A DNA stretch of 64,000 bases from Comamonas sp. KCTC 72670 (GCA_014656495.1 BNCN01000009.1:186001-250000), one strand, 5' to 3'. Positions 42,339 to 52,031 are shown, numbered from the stretch's first letter. Notes: generated by a model from the sequence alone, not told the origin. Numbers and translations are program-made.

Positions 42339-44252
42339 ATGTCGGAGAAGACCCTGGCGCAGAAGCTGGGACAGGTGAGCGCGTCGCTGGCGAAGGAAGC
42401 GCGCGACGTGCTCGCGGGCTTCAAGCCGGAGCGGCGTGATGTCGGGACGGGCGAGACGCGCTTCGTCCCGCCGGCGCCCCACGCGTCGATGGACGAGGAG
42501 GCCCTGGACGGCTGGGGCTTCAAGGACACGCGCTTCGTCGTGAAGCCCGACGGCAACGTGGTGCTGACGGGCTCGCGCTACAACATCAGCAACGTCGAGC
42601 TGCCGTCGCTGATGCCCTGGTTCTCGAAGATGCTCGCGTCGCCGCTGGGCTACGACAACCGCAACGAGCCGCACTATCCGCCCGTCGTCCCCGAGCCGAA
42701 GCAGGCGCCGGCCCTGCTGACCGCGCTGCGCGAGTTCCTGGCGGAGGACCAGCTCTCCAGTGACCCTCTGGTGCGGCTGCGCCGCGGGCACGGCCACACG
42801 GGCGCGGAAATCTGGGCCATCCGCTATGAGCGCCTGGAGCGCGTGCCGGACCTGGTGGTGTTCCCCACGTCGCACGAGCAGGTCGTCCAGCTCACCGAGG
42901 CGGCGAAGCAGCATGGCGCCTGTCTCATCCCCTTCGGCGGCGGGACGAACGTCACGGACGCGCTGCGCCTGCCGGTGGACGAGCAGCGCTTCGTCATCGC
43001 CGTGGACATGCGGCGGATGAACCACATCCTGTGGATCGACCCCGTCAACCGCATGGCCTGCATCGAGGCGGGCGCGACGGGCCGCCACCTGGTGGCGGAG
43101 CTGGCGAAGCACGGCTTCACCATGGGCCATGAGCCGGACAGCGTGGAGTTCTCCACGCTCGGCGGGTGGATTGCCACCAACGCGAGCGGGATGAAGAAGA
43201 ACCGCTACGGCAACATCGAGGATCTGGTGCTCGACATGAAGGTCGTCACCGCGCACGGCGTCGTCGAGCGTCCGCGCGTGGGGCCTCGGGAGAGCATTGG
43301 CCCCAACCCGAAGAACTTCATGTTCGGCAGCGAGGGCAACTACGGCATCGTGACCAGCGCCGTGGTGAAGCTCTTCCCGCTGCCCGAGGTGCAGCGCTAC
43401 GGCAGCGTCCTGTTCCCGGACCTGGCCGCGGGCCTGGCGTTCCTCTACGACCTGCAGCGCGCGGGCGCCGTGCCCGCCAGCGTGCGCGTCATGGACAACA
43501 CCCAGTTCCACTTCGGTCAGGCGCTCAAGCCGAAGAAGGACGGCCTGGGCGACAAGCTGAAGAGTGACGTGGAGAAGTTCTTCGTCACCCAGGTGAAGGG
43601 CTACGACCCGGACAAGCTCGCGGTGGCGACGCTGGTGTTCGAGGGCACCGAGGCGGAGGTCGAGTTCCAGGAGCGGATGCTCTACCCCATCGCGGAGCGC
43701 CACGGCGGCATGAAGGCGGGCGGCGCGAACGGCGAGCGTGGCTACCAGCTCACCTTCGGCATCGCGTACATCCGCGACCTCACCTTCGAACACTGGGCCA
43801 TCGCCGAGAGCTTCGAGACGAGCGTCCCCTGGAGCCGCGCCATGGAGCTCTACGAGCGCGTGCGTGAGCGCGTGGCCCGTGAGCACGAGCGCCGCAAGCT
43901 GCCGGGCAAGCCGTTCTTCACCGGCCGCATCACCCAGGTCTACCCGACGGGCGTCTGCATCTACTTCTACATGGGCTTCTACGCGAAGGGCGTGGCGGAC
44001 CCGGTGCGGGAGTACACGGAGATGGAGCACGCGGCGCGCGAGGAGATGCTCGCCGCGGGCGGCTCGCTGTCCCACCACCACGGCGTGGGCAAGCTCCGTC
44101 AGCACTTCATGAAGGACATCTATTCGGAGGGCGCGCGCGCCTTCACCCGCGAGGTGAAGAAGGCGGTCGACCCCGACAACCTCTTCGGCGCGTCCAACCA
44201 CGGTGTGCTCGGGCAGGTGGTGCTCGATCGCGAGCCGGGCTCGGAATCCTGA
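42339..44252 (+). CDS. agpS: Alkyl-dihydroxyacetonephosphate synthase (ether lipid)
   Basis: This 637-residue FAD enzyme of the alkyl-DHAP synthase type would exchange the acyl chain of acyl-DHAP for a fatty alcohol, forming the ether bond of plasmalogen-like lipids. The FAD-binding PCMH domain shows RRGHGHTGAEIWAIRYER, PFGGGTNVTDALRLP and HEPDSVEFSTLGGWIATNAS. The family's HHH signature is at 579-581 (SLSHHHGVG) near the C-terminus, with DPDNLFGASNHG at the end. The ATG at 42339 is fixed by GGAGG five bases upstream. It leads an operon with an acyl reductase/acyltransferase and an NAD-dependent reductase. Myxobacteria make iso-branched ether lipids during development, so the context fits. 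Confidence 0.88.
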   Translation: MSEKTLAQKLGQVSASLAKEARDVLAGFKPERRDVGTGETRFVPPAPHASMDEEALDGWGFKDTRFVVKPDGNVVLTGSRYNISNVELPSLMPWFSKMLASPLGYDNRNEPHYPPVVPEPKQAPALLTALREFLAEDQLSSDPLVRLRRGHGHTGAEIWAIRYERLERVPDLVVFPTSHEQVVQLTEAAKQHGACLIPFGGGTNVTDALRLPVDEQRFVIAVDMRRMNHILWIDPVNRMACIEAGATGRHLVAELAKHGFTMGHEPDSVEFSTLGGWIATNASGMKKNRYGNIEDLVLDMKVVTAHGVVERPRVGPRESIGPNPKNFMFGSEGNYGIVTSAVVKLFPLPEVQRYGSVLFPDLAAGLAFLYDLQRAGAVPASVRVMDNTQFHFGQALKPKKDGLGDKLKSDVEKFFVTQVKGYDPDKLAVATLVFEGTEAEVEFQERMLYPIAERHGGMKAGGANGERGYQLTFGIAYIRDLTFEHWAIAESFETSVPWSRAMELYERVRERVAREHERRKLPGKPFFTGRITQVYPTGVCIYFYMGFYAKGVADPVREYTEMEHAAREEMLAAGGSLSHHHGVGKLRQHFMKDIYSEGARAFTREVKKAVDPDNLFGASNHGVLGQVVLDREPGSES

Positions 44253-44269
44253 GGCGAGGACGGCACACG

Positions 44270-46981
44270 ATGGTCGATACAACGAACAAGGCCCACGTCC
44301 TCCTGACGGGCGTGACGGGCTTCGTGGGCAAGGTGGTCCTGGAGGAGCTGCTGCGCCGCCGGGAGGAGCTGGGGCTCGGCGGGGTGAGCGTCCTCATCCG
44401 CCCGGAGAAGGGGACGGGGGGACGCGTCACGTCTCCGGAGACGCGCTTCCAGAAGCGGGTGAAGAAGGCCGAGGTGTTCCGCGGGCTGCCCACCGGCTGG
44501 GAGCAGTGGGTGTCGGTGGTGGGCGGCGACCTGGAGGAGCCGCGCTGCGGCCTCTCCGAGGCGGACTTCTCCTCGGTGACGGCGCGCACCACGCACGTCA
44601 TCCACTGCGCGGCCAGCGTGGACTTCGACCTGCCGGTGAAGGTCGCGGCGGCGTCGAACATCACCAGCGCGCTCAACGTGCTGGAGCTGGCGCGGGCGTG
44701 CCGCTCGCTGGTGGGCATGGTGGACGTGTCCACCGCGTACGTGACGGCGTGGCGGCCGGGGCCCATCCCGGAGACGCTGGCGCACCTGCCGCGTCCGGCG
44801 GAGGCGCTGTACCAGGCCATCCTGGACGGCTCGCGCACCGAGCAGGAGCTCAAGGCCGAGACGGGGCACCCCAACACCTATACGTATACGAAGTGCCTGG
44901 CCGAGCACCTGCTGTGTGAGCGCCGCGGCGACGTGCCGCTCACCATCGTCCGGCCGAGCATCATCTCCGCGTCCTGGCGCGCGCCGTTCCCGGGCTGGTT
45001 GGACAGCGCGGCGGCCTTCGCGGGCTGCCTGCTGTACGCCGGCCTGGGCATCGTGAAGGCGTGGGTGGCGGACCCGGGCGTGCGGCTGGACGTGGTGCCG
45101 GTGGACGTGGTGTCGAACCGCATCGTGGAGGCGGCGTTCCACGGGAGCATGCCCGCGCCGGGTGAGCCCGTGCCCATCCGCTACGCCGTGATGGGCATGG
45201 AGAAGGCGCTGCGCGTGGACCTGTCCGTGGACACCACGACGCGCTTCTTCCGCGAGCGTCCAGGCGCGAAGGCGTGGCCGGGCATGTTCGTGGGCCGGCA
45301 GGAGCACGGCTTCTCGCGGGAAGACCTGCTGCGGCGAGGCCTGCCGGTGGCGGCGATGAGCGCCCTGCTGACGGCGGCGAAGAAGAACCAGCAGCGGCGC
45401 AAGCTGGAGAAGGTGGACGAGCGCGTGCGCTACATGAACGCGGCGTTCGAATACTTCACGCACCACACCTTCGACTTCCGCCCGTCCATCCCCGCTGCGC
45501 TGGAGGGCTACTCGCCCCAGGCGTACCTGGACATCGTCAACCGCAGCCTCTACCAGCACCTGCTGCGCCTGGACGAGACGCAGATGCCGCTGGCGGGCAA
45601 GGCGCACGACGACACGCTCGGGGACGTGGCGTGGCTGCGCACCAAGCCGGCCGCCCCGTGGGCCATCCGCACGCTGGGCATCGCGCTGCGCAAGACGCTG
45701 CGCCAGTGCACGGCCACGGTCACCTTCGACCGGCCGTCGTTCGAGAGCGCCGTGGCCGCGGCGCCGCCCGACACGCTGTTCGTGCTGGCGCCTTCGCACC
45801 GCAGCTACTTCGACTTCCTGCTGATGAGCTACCTGTGCTTCCAGCACCCGGAGCTGGGCATCGCGGTGCCGCACATCGCCGCGGCGGAGGAGTTCTCCCG
45901 CATCCCGGTGGTGGGCAAGGTGCTCCGCGAGGCGCGGGCCTTCTACATCCGCCGGGGCGTGGGCAAGGCGGACCCGGCGGTGAGCGAGGAGCTGCGCCGG
46001 CTGGTCGGCGCGCGGGCCTCGCTGATGTTCTTCGTGGAGGGGGAGCGCAGCCGCGCGCGTCGCGTCCTGGCGCCCCGGCGAGGGCTGCTCCGCGGGCTCC
46101 AGGACACGGGCGGCGCCTTCACGGTGCTGCCCATCGCCATCTCCTATGACCGCGTGCCGGAGGAGGCCGCGTTCGAACGGGAGCTGGGCGGCGGGGCGCG
46201 TTCGCGCATGTCGCTGCCAGCCATCCTCAAGTGGCTCGCGCAGCTCGCCCGGGGGCAGGTGCGCCTGGGCCGCATCCACATGGCCTGTGGTGAGCCCTTG
46301 CTGCTGGCGCCCTCGGCGGACGTGGGCGCGCTGAGCCGGAAGCTCGTGGCCGAGCAGCAGCGCTGCATCGCGACCACCGGCTTCCACCTGCGCGCCTTCC
46401 TGGCGCAGACGCGGTTGGAAGGGGTCGATGTGGCGTGGCTCTCCGAGGCCATCCGGGCCCGGGGCGGGCGGGTGCTCGACAGCGCGCTCCCGGTCCCCGA
46501 GGACATGACGGCGGCGTTCCACCAGTCGCTGCGCAACCAGTGGATGCACTGGTTTCATGGTGATGCGCTGGCGCTCTTCCCGGACTCCCTCGCGCTGCGG
46601 CTGCACGTGGAGCGCCAGGGCTGGCTGTCTCCCGCCGTCCAGGCGCCCACCGAGGACGTGAGGCTGCGGCGGGTGGTGGAGGCGCTCTTCGCGCCGGTGG
46701 CGTTCGACTACGCGCTCGTCGCGCGGAGCCTCGGGACCCCGGATGCCTCGGTGCCCGCGCACGCGAATGCGCGCGCGGTGCTGGAGACGTACCCCTCCGC
46801 GCACCTGCCGCACCTGGAGGACGCCTTCCAGGCGCTGGTGGAGCGGGAGGTCCTGGTCCGGACGGAAGCGGGCGCCCACGCGTGGGGGCCTCGGGCCGAT
46901 GCATTGAAGGCGTTCCTGGAGGGCTGCGTGCTCCTGGGCGCGCCGGTGGACGAACGGGCGCAGCGGAGGGTTGCATCATGA
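44270..46981 (+). CDS. Fused fatty acyl reductase and glycerophosphate acyltransferase
   Basis: This 903-residue bifunctional protein has two parts. Residues 1 to about 420 are an alcohol-forming fatty acyl-CoA reductase: the nucleotide-binding TGVTGFVG (13-20), the catalytic Tyr204-x-x-x-Lys208 (YTYTKCLAEH), and a reductase C-terminal region to about 430. Residues about 430-900 are a PlsB/DHAPAT-like acyltransferase with His510...Asp515 (HRSYFD) and a GERS-containing block near 580. The two activities would supply fatty alcohol and acyl-DHAP, the two substrates of AgpS encoded 17 bases upstream. Whether the acceptor is DHAP or glycerol-3-phosphate cannot be read. The ATGA overlap links it to the next gene. 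Confidence 0.85.
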   Translation: MVDTTNKAHVLLTGVTGFVGKVVLEELLRRREELGLGGVSVLIRPEKGTGGRVTSPETRFQKRVKKAEVFRGLPTGWEQWVSVVGGDLEEPRCGLSEADFSSVTARTTHVIHCAASVDFDLPVKVAAASNITSALNVLELARACRSLVGMVDVSTAYVTAWRPGPIPETLAHLPRPAEALYQAILDGSRTEQELKAETGHPNTYTYTKCLAEHLLCERRGDVPLTIVRPSIISASWRAPFPGWLDSAAAFAGCLLYAGLGIVKAWVADPGVRLDVVPVDVVSNRIVEAAFHGSMPAPGEPVPIRYAVMGMEKALRVDLSVDTTTRFFRERPGAKAWPGMFVGRQEHGFSREDLLRRGLPVAAMSALLTAAKKNQQRRKLEKVDERVRYMNAAFEYFTHHTFDFRPSIPAALEGYSPQAYLDIVNRSLYQHLLRLDETQMPLAGKAHDDTLGDVAWLRTKPAAPWAIRTLGIALRKTLRQCTATVTFDRPSFESAVAAAPPDTLFVLAPSHRSYFDFLLMSYLCFQHPELGIAVPHIAAAEEFSRIPVVGKVLREARAFYIRRGVGKADPAVSEELRRLVGARASLMFFVEGERSRARRVLAPRRGLLRGLQDTGGAFTVLPIAISYDRVPEEAAFERELGGGARSRMSLPAILKWLAQLARGQVRLGRIHMACGEPLLLAPSADVGALSRKLVAEQQRCIATTGFHLRAFLAQTRLEGVDVAWLSEAIRARGGRVLDSALPVPEDMTAAFHQSLRNQWMHWFHGDALALFPDSLALRLHVERQGWLSPAVQAPTEDVRLRRVVEALFAPVAFDYALVARSLGTPDASVPAHANARAVLETYPSAHLPHLEDAFQALVEREVLVRTEAGAHAWGPRADALKAFLEGCVLLGAPVDERAQRRVAS

Positions 46982-47991
46982 AGACGCCTCGAGTGTTGGT
47001 GACGGGGGCGACGGGGTTCCTCGGACGGCACCTGCTGGGCGCCCTGCGCGCGAAGGGCGTGCCCGCCGCGGTGTTGGTGCGGCGCCCGGACGAATGGATG
47101 CGTCAGGACTGGGTCTCCGAAGCAGGGCCCGTCCACGTCATCGAAGGCGGGCCGCTGACGCCGGACGCGTGGATGCGGGACCCGGCGCTCGCGGACGTGA
47201 AGACGGTGTTCCACCTGGCGGCGCAGGTGAAGCACTCGCGCGTGGCGCCCGAGGAGATGGAGACCCTCAACGTCGAGGGCACGCTCCACATGGTGCGGGT
47301 GGCGAGCGCGCTGGGGGCGCGGCTCGTCTTCGTGTCGAGCTCCGGCACGGTGGGTTGCTTCCGCTTCCCCGACGTGGTCGCGGACGAGCACGCGCCCTAC
47401 GCGGAGGCGCTGGCGGGGCGCTGGCCGTATTACGCGTCGAAGATTCGCGCGGAGAAGGAGGCCCGGCGGCTGGCGGACAAGCTGGGCGTCGAGCTGGTCA
47501 TCGTGCGGCCTCCGGTGTTGCTGGGGCCGGGCGACCACCGCATGCGGTCCACGGGGCATGTGCTGCGCGTGCTGGAGAACCGGCTGCCCGTGGTGCCTCG
47601 GGGCGGCATGCACTTCACGGACGTACGGGACGTGGCGTCGTCGCTCACGCGGCTGGCGGAGCTGGAGCAGCCGCGCTCCGTCTACCACCTGCCCGGGACG
47701 GCCTCGACGCTGGGCGCCTTCTTCCGGATGGTGAGCGAGGTGTCGTACACCTCCGTCACCGAACGGCAGGTGCCCAACTGGTTGCTGGAAGGCGTGGCCC
47801 GGGTCGCCCGGAGCTCCTCGCCGCGCTGGCTGCCGGACCCTGTCATCCTGGAGATGAGCACCTGCTACTGGGGCTTGTCGTCGCTGTGGAGCGAGCGCGA
47901 GCTCGGCCACACGGTGCGTCCGCCGCGCCAGACGCTGGTGGAGACCGTCGCCTGGCTGCGCGAGCACGCACCGGCGAAGGCGCACCGTTAG
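46978..47991 (+). CDS. NAD-dependent epimerase/reductase, possible ether-lipid ketone reductase
   Basis: This 337-residue short-chain-type protein has the Rossmann motif TGATGFLG (about 9-16) and the catalytic Tyr-x-x-x-Lys in YYASKIRAEK. It belongs to the NAD-dependent epimerase/3-beta-HSD group. It starts inside the stop of the reductase-acyltransferase gene (ATGA). In ether-lipid synthesis the ketone of alkyl-DHAP must be reduced, and this is the obvious candidate in the operon, an inference from position. Other 3-beta-HSD-like reactions on lipids remain possible. A terminator follows at 48013. Confidence 0.75.
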   Translation: MKTPRVLVTGATGFLGRHLLGALRAKGVPAAVLVRRPDEWMRQDWVSEAGPVHVIEGGPLTPDAWMRDPALADVKTVFHLAAQVKHSRVAPEEMETLNVEGTLHMVRVASALGARLVFVSSSGTVGCFRFPDVVADEHAPYAEALAGRWPYYASKIRAEKEARRLADKLGVELVIVRPPVLLGPGDHRMRSTGHVLRVLENRLPVVPRGGMHFTDVRDVASSLTRLAELEQPRSVYHLPGTASTLGAFFRMVSEVSYTSVTERQVPNWLLEGVARVARSSSPRWLPDPVILEMSTCYWGLSSLWSERELGHTVRPPRQTLVETVAWLREHAPAKAHR

Positions 47992-48012
47992 CGAGGGGGG
48001 CCCCCGGGGAAA

Positions 48013-48041
48013 CCCCGCCGCGAATGTCATGCGCGGCGGGG
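48013..48041. terminator. Strong hairpin between convergent genes
   Basis: CCCCGCCGCG and CGCGGCGGGG form a perfect 10-pair stem around a 9-base loop. It lies between the stop of the ether-lipid operon (47991) and the stop of the minus-strand lipoprotein gene (48089), so it probably ends both. Confidence 0.6.
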
Positions 48042-48088
48042 ACGCTCACAGGTGTCTCTCCGCGCTCGGAGGCGCGTGGCGCGAGCTT

Positions 48089-48715
48089 CTACGGGGTGGG
48101 GTTGAGATGGCCGGGCGCCAGGGCGCCCCGCTCGACGTCGATGGGGAGGTCGATTTCGGCGGCATCCTCGCCGCAGTGGCCGCCTTCTTCGCTCGTGACG
48201 TTGAGAACGAGTCGCCCGACGAGCCGCGTGCCGGTGCTCTCCTCGAGGAGGAACCGGCCTCGGATGGATTGGATGGCATCGGGCCGGATGCCGGGCCCGA
48301 CGCAGTGGGCGCGCAGCTGGACGCCATGAATCTGGTCATCGTGGCCGGGGCCATGGTGGATGCGCGGCCCGCGCCGGTGGTTGTCGGGCGTATCGAGGCT
48401 GTGCTCGATGGGAAACGTCGAAGGACCCACGCCCACATCGAAGTCCCGCATCGTCACGCCGATTCCATAGGAGGTCGGCTCCAGGGGGACTCCAGGGCGG
48501 GAGACCTCGGGTTCTGCCCGGATGCTCAAGTACAAATCGTTCGAGTCGGGCAGGGAGGCCAGGTTCACGGTTCGATGACTGTCGAACGACCTCCAGGTTC
48601 CGTCGAACCGTGCACGGAGGGTGTTCGTGCTCACCTCCGTTTCGGAGCCGCAGCCCGCGCTGGCTGCGAGGAGGGTGAGCGTCCAGAGCCCGGTTTTCCA
48701 TTGGCTGGGTGCCAT
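48089..48715 (-). CDS. Secreted lipoprotein of unknown function
   Basis: This 208-residue protein has a signal peptide and lipobox (LLAASAGCGS, Cys near 22). The mature part is strand-rich, with ARFDGTWRSFDSHRTVNLAS and a late GRLVLNVTSEEGGHCGEDAAEI. It looks like a small beta-sandwich envelope lipoprotein. GAGG lies eight bases before the ATG at 48715. It is divergent from the porin-Kdp operon across about 280 bases. No family recognised. Confidence 0.75.
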   Translation of the reverse strand: MAPSQWKTGLWTLTLLAASAGCGSETEVSTNTLRARFDGTWRSFDSHRTVNLASLPDSNDLYLSIRAEPEVSRPGVPLEPTSYGIGVTMRDFDVGVGPSTFPIEHSLDTPDNHRRGPRIHHGPGHDDQIHGVQLRAHCVGPGIRPDAIQSIRGRFLLEESTGTRLVGRLVLNVTSEEGGHCGEDAAEIDLPIDVERGALAPGHLNPTP

Positions 48716-48998
48716 GACGATTGCCTCTTTCGCTGGGGTGCTCTCGCGACAGGGAGATTCTACCGTGACCTGGCCGGAGGCCGCTCCGGTCGTTGCGCGG
48801 GAGAAAGAGCCTCGCTGGGGCATGGCTGGAGCGCATGTGCGCCTGCCCAGGCGGGCTTTCAGTCCGCACGAGCCTGACGACCCGGTTCGTGCAGATTGCA
48901 ATCCGCGCCGCGCGCGCGGCCCCGCAACGCCTTGAAATGTGACGGTGGCTCCGTGCTCCGGGGAGGCACGGCGGATGCTCGAGGCGGGGGTACGACCC

Positions 48999-50102
48999 AT
49001 GCTCCCAACCTCCGTGTCCCCGCTGTTGTCCGCCGTGCTGCTGTCCCAGGCTCCCTCACCCGAGCCCACCTCCGACGCTGACTCCCCCGGCATGCTGTCC
49101 CGCCTGAAGGTAGAGGGCGGGGTGGATGTGTATTACGCGCGCAACCTCAACCGCCCCTCCGATGGCGCCAACTTCCTCTCCGGAACCGGCACCACCGCGA
49201 GGCGGGACAACGAGGTCTCCATCAACCTCGCCTCGCTGGGCGTGTCGCTGGCGCCCGCGCCCGTGGGCTTCAAGGTCCTGCTGGGCTTCGGCACGGGCAT
49301 CGAGGTGCTGCACCAGGCCGAGCCGGCTGCGCCCTCGGTGGGCCCCGCTGTCTGGCGCCACCTCCAGCAAGCCACCGTCTCGTATGCGACGGGCCCCCTG
49401 ACGTTGGAGGCCGGCGTCTATCCCAGTCACATCGGCCTGGAGTCGTTCCAGTCGCAGCTCAACTGGAGCTACACGCGCTCCTGGATGGGCGAGCTGTCGC
49501 CCTACTACCAGTCCGGCCTCAAGGGCACCTGGGCCTTCGGCGACACGTGGAGCGCGCAGCTCCACCTGCTCAACGGCTGGCAGACGATTGGCGAGAACAA
49601 CCGCGGAAAGGCGCTGGGCACCCAGGTGGCCTATGCGGGGCCGAGGCTGTCCGCGGCCTTCAACACCTTCATCGGCGAAGAGGGCGACGGGGGGCTGCGT
49701 CTCTTCGCGGACGTCGTCGCGACGTGGAAGGTGGCGCGGGACTTCGCCCTGGCGGCCACGGCCGACGTGGGCCGGCAGGCGCGTTCCGGACAGGCCGCGG
49801 CCCTGTGGTACGCGGCGGGGCTCAACGCACGTGTGCAACTGACCGAGTCCGTGGCCCTGGCGGCGCGCGTGGAGGCGTATCGCGACGCGGAGGGTGTCAT
49901 CTCCGGCGCGTCGCAGACGTTGGCGGGCGGCACGCTCACCCTGGAGATGAAGCCCGCCGAACACCTGGTCCTCAAGCTGGAGGCGCGTCACGACACCTCC
50001 AGCGCAGAGGTCTTCACCGGACGCGTCACCTCTGTGGATGGCGCGCCCACGTTCGAGGACTCCGAGACGCTCGGGGTGCTCGGTGCCGTCGCGTACTTCT
50101 GA
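48999..50102 (+). CDS. Outer-membrane beta-barrel porin leading the kdp operon
   Basis: This 367-residue protein has a signal peptide (MLPTSVSPLLSAVLLSQA) followed by a mature chain of alternating amphipathic strands ending in Phe (AVAYF). That is typical of OmpL/bbp2-like outer-membrane porins. The internal stretch ATVSYATGPLTLEAGVYPSH and its surroundings are characteristic of that group. The ATG at 48999 has GAGGCGGGGG upstream; the longer frame would place the signal peptide internally. It is followed after 16 bases by a tiny membrane peptide and kdpF, so it is likely to be induced together with potassium uptake. A direct role in K+ entry is inference. Confidence 0.8.
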   Translation: MLPTSVSPLLSAVLLSQAPSPEPTSDADSPGMLSRLKVEGGVDVYYARNLNRPSDGANFLSGTGTTARRDNEVSINLASLGVSLAPAPVGFKVLLGFGTGIEVLHQAEPAAPSVGPAVWRHLQQATVSYATGPLTLEAGVYPSHIGLESFQSQLNWSYTRSWMGELSPYYQSGLKGTWAFGDTWSAQLHLLNGWQTIGENNRGKALGTQVAYAGPRLSAAFNTFIGEEGDGGLRLFADVVATWKVARDFALAATADVGRQARSGQAAALWYAAGLNARVQLTESVALAARVEAYRDAEGVISGASQTLAGGTLTLEMKPAEHLVLKLEARHDTSSAEVFTGRVTSVDGAPTFEDSETLGVLGAVAYF

Positions 50103-50118
50103 ACGGGAACTCCGACCC

Positions 50119-50199
50119 ATGGACCTCGTGCTCATCCTGCTCGTCACCGGTTTCTTCGCGCTCGCGTGGGCCTACGTCCACGGCTGCGAGCGCCTGTGA
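50119..50199 (+). CDS. 26-residue membrane peptide upstream of kdpF
   Basis: This short open frame begins ATG GAC CTC GTG and encodes one hydrophobic helix (LVLILLVTGFFALAWAYV) ending in a polar CERL tail. The codons are strongly GC3-biased and the frame fits exactly between the porin stop and kdpF. Similar tiny hydrophobic peptides ending in CxRL just ahead of kdpF exist, from memory, in other proteobacteria but are usually left unannotated. It may stabilise the Kdp complex as KdpF does. Confidence 0.6.
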   Translation: MDLVLILLVTGFFALAWAYVHGCERL

Positions 50200-50209
50200 G
50201 GCCTTGACC

Positions 50210-50299
50210 ATGACCTTCGAATACGCCGCGGGCGCCGCGCTGGCCGTGCTGCTCGGCGCCTACCTCGTCTACGCCCTGCTTCGTCCCGAGCGCTTCTAG
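50210..50299 (+). CDS. kdpF: KdpF, small subunit of the potassium pump
   Basis: This 29-residue peptide is the exact length of E. coli KdpF. It has one transmembrane helix (AGAALAVLLGAYLVYALL) and the typical RPERF end. KdpF sits at the edge of KdpA and stabilises the KdpFABC complex. GAGG precedes the ATG. The next gene, kdpA, starts nine bases later. Confidence 0.9.
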   Translation: MTFEYAAGAALAVLLGAYLVYALLRPERF

Positions 50300-50308
50300 G
50301 CCCCCACC

Positions 50309-52030
50309 ATGTCCTTCATCGGTTGGTCGCAAATCCTGTTGTTCTTCGCCCTGGTGGTGGTGGTGACGAAGCCGCTGGGCACCTACCTCTTCCGTGTCTT
50401 CGAAGGGGACACGCGTCCGCTCCCGCGTGTGCTCGGTCCCGTGGAGCGTGCGCTGCTGCGCCTGTGCGGCGCGGCGGACCGGCGCGAGCAGACGTGGGGG
50501 GCGTACGCGGGCGCGCTGCTGGCGTTCAGCTTCGTCAGCGTCCTCGCCGTCTACCTGCTCCTGCGCATGCAGCACCTGCTGCCGCTCAACCCGCAGGGGC
50601 TGGACGCGGTGGGGCCGGAGCTGGCGTTCAACACGGCCGTCAGCTTCACCTCCAACACCAACTGGCAGTCGTACGCGGGGGAGTCCACGCTCAGCTACTT
50701 CTCGCAGATGGTGGCGTTGGCGTGGCAGAACTTCGTCTCCGCCGCCGCGGGCATGGGCGTGGCGTTGGCGTTGGCGCGAGGCTTCACGCGCCGGCCGGGG
50801 CCGGACGGGCAGAAGACCTTGGGCAACTTCTGGGTGGACCTGATGAACGCCACCCTCTACGTGCTGCTGCCCCTCTGCGTCGTCTACGCGCTCTTCCTGG
50901 TGTCGCAGGGCGTGCTCCAGAACTTCGCGCCCTACACACAGCTCGTTACGTTGGAGGGCGCCCGCCAGACGCTGGCCCAGGGACCGGTGGCCTCGCAGGA
51001 GGCCATCAAGATGCTGGGCACCAACGGCGGCGGCTTCTTCAACGCCAACAGCGCGCATCCCTTCGAGAACCCCACGCCCTTCACCAACCTGGTGCAGGTG
51101 CTGTCCATCTTCGCCATCCCGGCGGCGCTCACGTACACGTACGGGAAGATGGCGGGGGACTCGCGGCAGGGCTGGGCCCTGTTCGCGGCGATGTCCGTGC
51201 TCTTCCTCGCGGGCGTCGCGGCGGTCTACGCGGCGGAGTCCCAACCCAACGCGGCCATCGCCGCCGCCGGGCCGGTGGCGCAGGCGGGGAACCTGGAGGG
51301 CAAGGAGGTGCGCCATGGCATCACCGCCTCCGCGCTCTTCGCCGCCGTCACCACCGCGGCCTCGTGCGGCGCGGTGAACGCGATGCATGACAGCTTCACG
51401 CCGCTGGGCGGGCTGGTGCCCCTGGTCAACATGCAGTTGGGAGAGGTCGTCTTCGGCGGCGTGGGCGCGGGCCTCTACGGCATCCTCGTCATGGTGGTGC
51501 TCAGCGTCTTCATCGCCGGGCTGATGGTCGGCCGCACGCCGGAGTACCTGGGCAAGAAAATCGAGGCCCGGGAGATGAAGCTCGCGATGCTGTACGTGCT
51601 CGTCTTCCCGCTCTTCACGCTGGGCTTCAGCGGGCTGGCGGCGGTGCTGCCGCAGGGCGTGTCCTCCCTGAACAACGCGGGGCCGCACGGCCTGTCGGAG
51701 ATGCTCTACGCGTACACCAGCGGCGCGGCGAACAACGGCAGCGCCTTCGCGGGCCTCAACGCCAACACGCCCTTCTGGAACGTCACGTTGGGCGTGGCGA
51801 TGCTCGGGGGCCGCTTCCTGATGATGGTGCCCGCGCTGGCCATCGCCGGCTCCATGGTGGGCAAGAAGGTGGTGCCGGCGGGCCCGGGCACCTTCCCCAC
51901 GCACGGCGTGCTCTTCACCGGCCTGCTGGTGAGCGTGATCCTCATCGTCGGCGCGCTCACGTTCTTCCCCGCCCTCTCGCTGGGCCCCATCGTCGAGCAC
52001 TTCCTCGCCGGGGCCGGAGAGGTCTACTGA
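50309..52030 (+). CDS. kdpA: Potassium-transporting ATPase channel subunit KdpA
   Basis: This 573-residue inner-membrane subunit binds and conducts K+ through a KcsA-like filter built from four repeats. Filter-like segments are visible at [53 protein letters not shown] and [13 protein letters not shown]. The length is close to E. coli (557). About ten hydrophobic helices are present. It is transcribed with kdpF and kdpB; its TGA is one base from the kdpB start. Confidence 0.97.
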   Translation: MSFIGWSQILLFFALVVVVTKPLGTYLFRVFEGDTRPLPRVLGPVERALLRLCGAADRREQTWGAYAGALLAFSFVSVLAVYLLLRMQHLLPLNPQGLDAVGPELAFNTAVSFTSNTNWQSYAGESTLSYFSQMVALAWQNFVSAAAGMGVALALARGFTRRPGPDGQKTLGNFWVDLMNATLYVLLPLCVVYALFLVSQGVLQNFAPYTQLVTLEGARQTLAQGPVASQEAIKMLGTNGGGFFNANSAHPFENPTPFTNLVQVLSIFAIPAALTYTYGKMAGDSRQGWALFAAMSVLFLAGVAAVYAAESQPNAAIAAAGPVAQAGNLEGKEVRHGITASALFAAVTTAASCGAVNAMHDSFTPLGGLVPLVNMQLGEVVFGGVGAGLYGILVMVVLSVFIAGLMVGRTPEYLGKKIEAREMKLAMLYVLVFPLFTLGFSGLAAVLPQGVSSLNNAGPHGLSEMLYAYTSGAANNGSAFAGLNANTPFWNVTLGVAMLGGRFLMMVPALAIAGSMVGKKVVPAGPGTFPTHGVLFTGLLVSVILIVGALTFFPALSLGPIVEHFLAGAGEVY

Positions 52031-52031
52031 G

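Noticed and set aside
48800-48903. Sigma-54 promoter ahead of the porin-kdp operon, and the GATTGCAATC palindrome at 48894-48903
   Set aside because: The GG/GC pairs have wrong spacing or lack TTGC. The palindrome is only ten bases and could be chance.
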